DNA from: Edaphochlamys debaryana
Taxonomy: Eukaryota; Chlorophyta; Chlorophyceae; Chlamydomonadales
Direction of reading: 5' to 3'
Assembly (NCBI GenBank): GCA_016858145.1
Contig: JAEHOE010000131.1
Coordinates: 186,001-250,000 of the forward strand
Length of the DNA: 64,000 nt
The translations under genes and the position numbers were made by a program. The notes below the pieces were generated by a model. It searched no databases and was not told the origin of the DNA. It worked only from the letters and a program-made list of their open reading frames with translations. Every line of letters starts with the position of its first letter. Position 1 is the stretch's first letter. Shown here piece by piece: positions 59,501 to 64,000 of the stretch.

Positions 59501-62500
59501 CCGCGCTGCAGGCGGGGATGGACGAGCTGATGAGTCAGATGAATGACGCCTGCAGCAGTACGGCAGCCGTAATCAACTCGACTCTGCTGCACATGCAGGC
59601 GAGTCCTTGTCCTGCCGTACAAAACTGCGATCGGGTGCAGAGACTAGGCTGCTGAGATGCAACGCGTGTATGTGGTAGACCCTTCATCTTTCTCCAAACC
59701 TGGCCGTACGCTGCTCCGTCGCCCTCCGCCGTACAGAACGACCTGCTCAACCCCATGAACGACTTCGTCGACGACTGGCAATCCAGTACGGAAAACGCCA
59801 GCCAGATCCTGTACGACGTGAGTCATGCTGTCCGCAAGTTCCAGACAGAGCAACTCAGCACTCCTCCCGACCCTACCATCCTGCTGCTTCACCTTGCACG
59901 CCCACTCCTGGCACCCTGTCCCATACCGTACAGCATCGTACATCATGCCGTAACCATGCCGTACATCGTACAGGTCTGGATGGCGTGCTACGCGCTGGCC
60001 CTGGCGCTGCTGCTGCTGCTGCTGGTGGCCACGTGGGCCAACTGGGTCGCGGGCCACGTGGCGCTCTCGCTCGTCCTGCTCGTCCTGTGCGTGGCCGGCC
60101 AGGTGGGAAGCTGTGGGAAGCTGTCGGTACAGTCAGCTGGTGCCGTACTTGCGGGACCCCGTCCCATGAGGGCCACGCAAGAAGCTGAGGAGCAAGGAGC
60201 TAAATGTATGTCAGGGTCGATCCTCGATCGCTGCTTACCCGTAACGTTGGATGGCCCTCGGTCCGTGACCGCCAGGGCCTTGCCTCCGCGCTGGGTTTTG
60301 GCATGTCGGTGCTGCACGACGCGTGCGGAGGCCAGATCGAGCAGGCCATGCTCCAGGAGGCAGTGAGGGTGGGTGGGGTAGCGAGCGGGAAAGTAAGGGC
60401 GTGCGGGGGGGTAGGCTGGATCCTGGCCGCATGCACAGGGGGGGATGCTGCATCACAACACAAGGGGCAGGGTTGGGGACAGCGCAGGTGATGGGGGCCT
60501 GGGACGCGCCGAGGGGCAGGGATAGGGGCAGCGCAGCTGGTTCCTTGTGCGGAGGAGGAGTAGCTGCAGATGGGGGCCTTTGGGACGAGCCGATATCAAG
60601 CCGGCTGCCGTGCGTTCGTACGCTCGTACATGCAGATGACGAGCGCAGAGCAGGTCGTCGTCGCCATGTCGTACTACGTGTACGACATCCCGGACAGCGT
60701 GGACACGGCCTTCATGGTGAGCGGTGTCGTACTCGCACACGCACACACACGCCGTACAAACGCACCTTGTTGCCATACGTATACGTCCTGCGTCCTGCGG
60801 CTTGCTTGCTTGCTTCCTTCTTGTCGACTGCACAGCAGCCATGCAGCGATCCGGGCAGCTGGGCCAACCACCCCTCTCCAACACCAACACATCGCCTCCG
60901 TCCTGTCTCCCTCTTCCTCCCTCTTCCTCCCTCTTCCTCCCTCTTCCTCCCTCTTCCTCCCTCTTCCTCCCTCTTCCTCCCTCTTCCTCCCCCTTCCCCT
61001 CCCCTCTCTCCTTCCCTGCCCCCAGCTCGCCTTCAACATGAGCACGGATCAGGCCCGTGCGGCGCTGGACTCCGTCAGCCAGGGGCTGCGGGCGGGGCTG
61101 CAGGCCAACTACACGCTGCAGGGGGAGGTGCGAGGGGTGGGGTGGGGTGGGGTGGGCTGGGCTGGGCTGAGCTGGGCTGGGCTGGGGTGGGCTGGGGTGG
61201 GGTGGGGTGGGGTGGGGTGGATTGATTTGGGTAGCACTGGTTCGCTACCCATGTGGGGAACGAAGGTGTGTGGATCGGATGGAGCCCTCCCTGCGTCCGC
61301 CTGTCCGATGCTCTGAAGGGGGGGGCTGTTGGGGAGGCTACTAGCTTACTATGGCGCGTAGGCGGGATGGGGAGGGGATGGGGACCCCGCTCTGCTCTGG
61401 GAGGGTATGCGCGTTGCTTGGGGGCAGGTACGTGGGTCGCATTGAACCCTCCGTGCCCCTTCCCCCGCTCCGATGGGGGTGATGTTGGAGAGGTTCAGCT
61501 AGCGCAGGGGGTCAGAAGGCTGGGGCCTGAGGGCGGCGGCAGTAACCCGCCCCCCGCACGCCCCTCCCGCACGCCCCAGCTGGCGGATCGATTGTCCGGA
61601 GTGGAGGCGGTGGCGCAGGCGGCACGCGGCCATCTGGACGCAGCCCTGGATGCGGTGGGTGGGGGGGAGGGGGGGGGGGAAGGGGGGTTTAGGGTCTAGG
61701 GTTTAGTAAGGGGAGGGCAGGGCAGGCTCCGATGGGATGGCTCCGAGCCTGGTGGCGCAAGCAGGGTATGCCGCCCTCGATGCGGTGGGTGGGGTGGAAG
61801 GCGGGAAGGGGGGGGTTAGGGTTTAGGAAGGGAAGGGCAGGCTGCACGGACTGGACCAGGATGTGAATGGCTCGGACCTCGGTGAGGCGAACACGGTGTG
61901 TTACTTGGCTGCCCCTCGGCTGTGTCGTACGGCACCCCCAGGCAGTGTACGACAATGTGCACCCCGTGTACGGCGACATCAAGACGACGTTCTGCTGCGA
62001 CGCTGGCAACCTGGCCTATTGGGAGTGGTGCGCGATGACGGCCGCGGGTGAGGGGGCTGGGGGCATGAATCGGGGAACGGCGTGATTTTGATGGCGACTG
62101 GATAGCAGACTGGAGGCGGGAGGACCGTGTGGCCCTCCCTGGCCGTCAGGGGACGTTGGGCTCATGCGTCGCCTGTCTGGGCGGGGGCTGGAGGGGTGGG
62201 CGGGGTGAGGCGCTGCTCCCGAACCCGAGTCCCAAGACTCGAGTCGTGTCGCGTGATGGTGCCTGCATTTTGTGCCATCCTTTTCGACATGCTCTCACCT
62301 AAACCATCCTCTTCACCCACCACATCCCGCCCCAAAGCTCCACCTCCGCCCTCCTTCCCTCCCCCCCACCCCCCCATGCAGTGTGTCTGTTCCTGGCCGC
62401 GCTCCTCCCCTGCACCTACCTGCTCGCCCGCATGGACCTCATGCGCAGGAAGGCCTGCTGCGACTGCTGCGACTGCGTGCCCAGGAGGCCGCCCAAACAG

Positions 62501-63532
62501 GCACGTCTTGGGTTGGGGTGAAGATACTGAGGGAGCACGTCTGAGAGGGAGGGGGCATGTATGCGCCCATGGCCGCGCCGGAATGCTCTGAAAGCAGGGA
62601 TCAAGGAACTCAGGTTTCTCCCGAAGGGCTTTGAGGGCAGACGGCAGCGCACGGCCCTTGCAGTGCCACGCCCTCCTGCCACCCTCCCACTTCAGGCTGA
62701 GGGGGGGGGCGGGCGGGCGCTATGCGGAGTTGCATCACACCTTCCGGGTCTCGCCGGGCTTTCTGCTTGCTGACGGTTTCCGCGTTGCCACCCTCCCACT
62801 TCAGGCTGAGGCCTTCCAGCAAGCGGCTGAGGCGGTGGAGAAGCCGCCCAGCCGGCAACGCATGCAGGTGGGGTTGGGTGGGGGGTGAGTTGGCAGGGGG
62901 CCCGGTCGCCAACGCATGCAGGTGGTTGGGGTTGGGGTTGTTGGGGTGCGCGCAGGAGAGCGCCAGACGCCCAGATGAGAGTCCCTGGGAGGTTGCACTG
63001 GGCCTTGCGGCGTACGACTCGCTGTCGTACATACACCGTGCTGTACGACACAGATGGGAGGCCGGAGGGACGTCACGTGGGCCCCGTGGGCTACGGCGCA
63101 GCCGTGCCCGGGCTGCCGCTGACTCCATGTCCCGCTCCGCCCCCGCCGCCATGTCATCCCTCCCCCCTGCACCTCCCGCCTCCCACTCTTCCGCTCCCCC
63201 ACCCTTGCCCTCCCCCCTCTCCCCTCCCATTCTTCCACTCCCTCACCTTTGCCCCCCCCCCCTCTCAGAAGGTGCACGTCTACCAGAACGCCCTCGCTGA
63301 GGGGGACAAGGGGGCCTGGGAGGCGGGGCAGCCGGGGGAGGGCGGCGACGGCGGAGGCGGGGCGGGGGCCGGGGGGTGGCCGGACGACCATGTACGCAGC
63401 TCGAGCAGCGGAGACTGCGAAGCGGAGGGGTCCGGGGGCGGCGAGGGGGCGGGGGCGGGGGCGGGCCCGGGGCCGGAGAGCGCGGGGTGGGCGGGCGCGG
63501 GCGCGGGCTGGGGCTCTTTGCGGGGGTTGTGA
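53582..63532 (+). CDS. Five-span membrane glycoprotein, prominin-like
   Basis: 25 exons, about 1223 aa: 53582-53803, 54155-54312, 54534-54696, 55015-55167, 55334-55432, 55687-55730, 55947-56057, 56148-56277, 56478-56633, 57150-57219, 57418-57515, 57810-57899, 58098-58223, 58483-59217, 59455-59598, 59737-59817, 59974-60102, 60276-60362, 60570-60716, 61026-61127, 61580-61654, 61942-62047, 62382-62500, 62805-62867, 63269-63532. Signal peptide (GGLLVLLVICIFA), then TM1 107-127, a cysteine-rich inner loop (nine Cys, 133-165), TM2 182-203, a large Ala-rich outer loop to about 860, TM3 and TM4 within 861-903, a second outer loop, TM5 1076-1093, then a tail with a Cys cluster (KACCDCCDC) fit for palmitoylation. 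Many N-glycosylation sequons fall in the outer loops. Signal peptide, five spans and a Cys-rich first inner loop match prominins, which sit on membrane protrusions and cilia; tweety-type proteins are the alternative. Introns 15 and 23 need GC donors. Confidence 0.8.
56800..57085. repeat. 21-bp minisatellite in intron 9 of the pentaspan gene
   Basis: About a dozen or more head-to-tail copies of a 20-21-base unit with core CACTTCCTATCCACTGGTCCC, with small variants (CCGG for CTGG, CGAC for CCAC). It lies wholly within the intron between 56633 and 57150. Confidence 0.9.
60903..60992. repeat. 10-bp pyrimidine tandem repeat in intron 19
   Basis: About nine copies of CTCTTCCTCC just upstream of the acceptor for the exon at 61026. 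It extends the polypyrimidine tract of that intron. Confidence 0.9.
61640..61835 (+). repeat. Duplicated exon-21 end with telomere-like motifs
   Basis: The end of exon 21 and its donor (CTGGATGCG then GTGGGTGGGG) at about 61645-61668 recurs as GCCCTCGATGCGGTGGGTGGGG at about 61769-61792. Each copy is followed by a G-rich stretch containing TTTAGGG-like words (61687-61706 and 61815-61828). Confidence 0.6.
62678..62811 (+). repeat. Duplicated acceptor of exon 24
   Basis: A 25-base block ending ACTTCAGGCTGAGG occurs at 62678-62702 and 62787-62811, 109 bases apart. The second is used for the exon at 62805. The first is followed by poly-G and has no matching exon. Confidence 0.75.
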
Positions 63533-64000
63533 AGGCACGGAAGGGGTTATTGTGGACACAGACAGACACGGGCAGGAAGCGGGGCAGGGACGGGCAGGTT
63601 ATGTGGTTGCGTGTCACTTTCAACGCATGTGGGCGCGCAGGAGGGTTGGGGTAGTCGGACCTGGCATGCAAAGAGACCCTTCTTACAGTGAACCTACTCT
63701 GATTTGACTGAAGGATTCTCGCATGAATACGCTTGATGGTGCACGTTATCATGGGGGCGAGACCCAAGTTGGACCAGGTTTGACCGCGATCAGACCCTGT
63801 TCGTGTGTGTTGCTGTTGCCTCCGGCCTCTCTGTGCTTTGGGAAGAGTGAGTCCAGGGCATGAGCCCCCAAGCTCAAGCAAGTTCGTTGTGACGCTTCTG
63901 AGTGTTGCACACATACTGTGATGTACACTGTGCGTGGTGACTGCCAGACCCCAGGAAAGAGTGTCCTTGGGCTTGCCAAGGTGGGCCTTGGCAAGACTCC
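63533..64000. other. 3' flank of the pentaspan gene
   Basis: No further gene was recognised up to the window edge. No clear poly(A) word was found close to the stop codon. Confidence 0.5.

Overview
The window is nuclear DNA of a green alga, most likely a chlorophycean (chlamydomonad or volvocine). The evidence is very high GC, genes cut into 10 to 25 short exons by small introns with C-rich tracts before the acceptor, alanine/glycine/proline-rich linkers, a TGTAA-type poly(A) signal behind one gene, and a family of large PAS-linked class III nucleotide cyclases. No rRNA, tRNA, CRISPR array or intact transposon was seen. The genus cannot be fixed from the sequence alone.

Seven protein genes were resolved to exon level, and every model keeps one open frame across all junctions. 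Minus strand, from high to low coordinates: cyclase GC2 (44.6-36.1 kb), a NOT3/CNOT3 subunit of CCR4-NOT (32.9-25.7 kb), a flavin-containing monooxygenase (24.8-19.6 kb), tRNA-dihydrouridine synthase 3 (19.0-12.6 kb) and cyclase GC1 (11.0-3.4 kb). Plus strand: cyclase GC3 (45.3-51.7 kb) and a signal-peptide, five-span membrane protein with prominin-like topology (53.6-63.5 kb). GC2 and GC3 are divergent neighbours sharing a 0.7 kb intergenic region. GC1 is the same kind of gene, separated from them by three unrelated genes.

The three cyclases have the same plan: a variable N-terminal PAS-like sensor, a second PAS-like segment, long low-complexity linkers, a PAS end, then a cyclase domain with every catalytic residue intact and Glu/Cys in the purine-selecting positions, which predicts cGMP synthesis. 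Sensor ends and C-terminal tails differ, but cyclase exons and even some introns are identical or nearly so, which points to gene conversion or very recent duplication. GC1 and GC2 share a short tail motif that GC3 lacks.

A second theme is local duplication of exon edges inside introns (NOT3, FMO, the pentaspan gene, GC2), sometimes in units that keep frame and splice sites. The 3.2 kb gap between NOT3 and GC2 holds three copies of a hairpin-forming element whose stems differ by compensating bases. Apparent GC-AG introns are also unusually common in these models.
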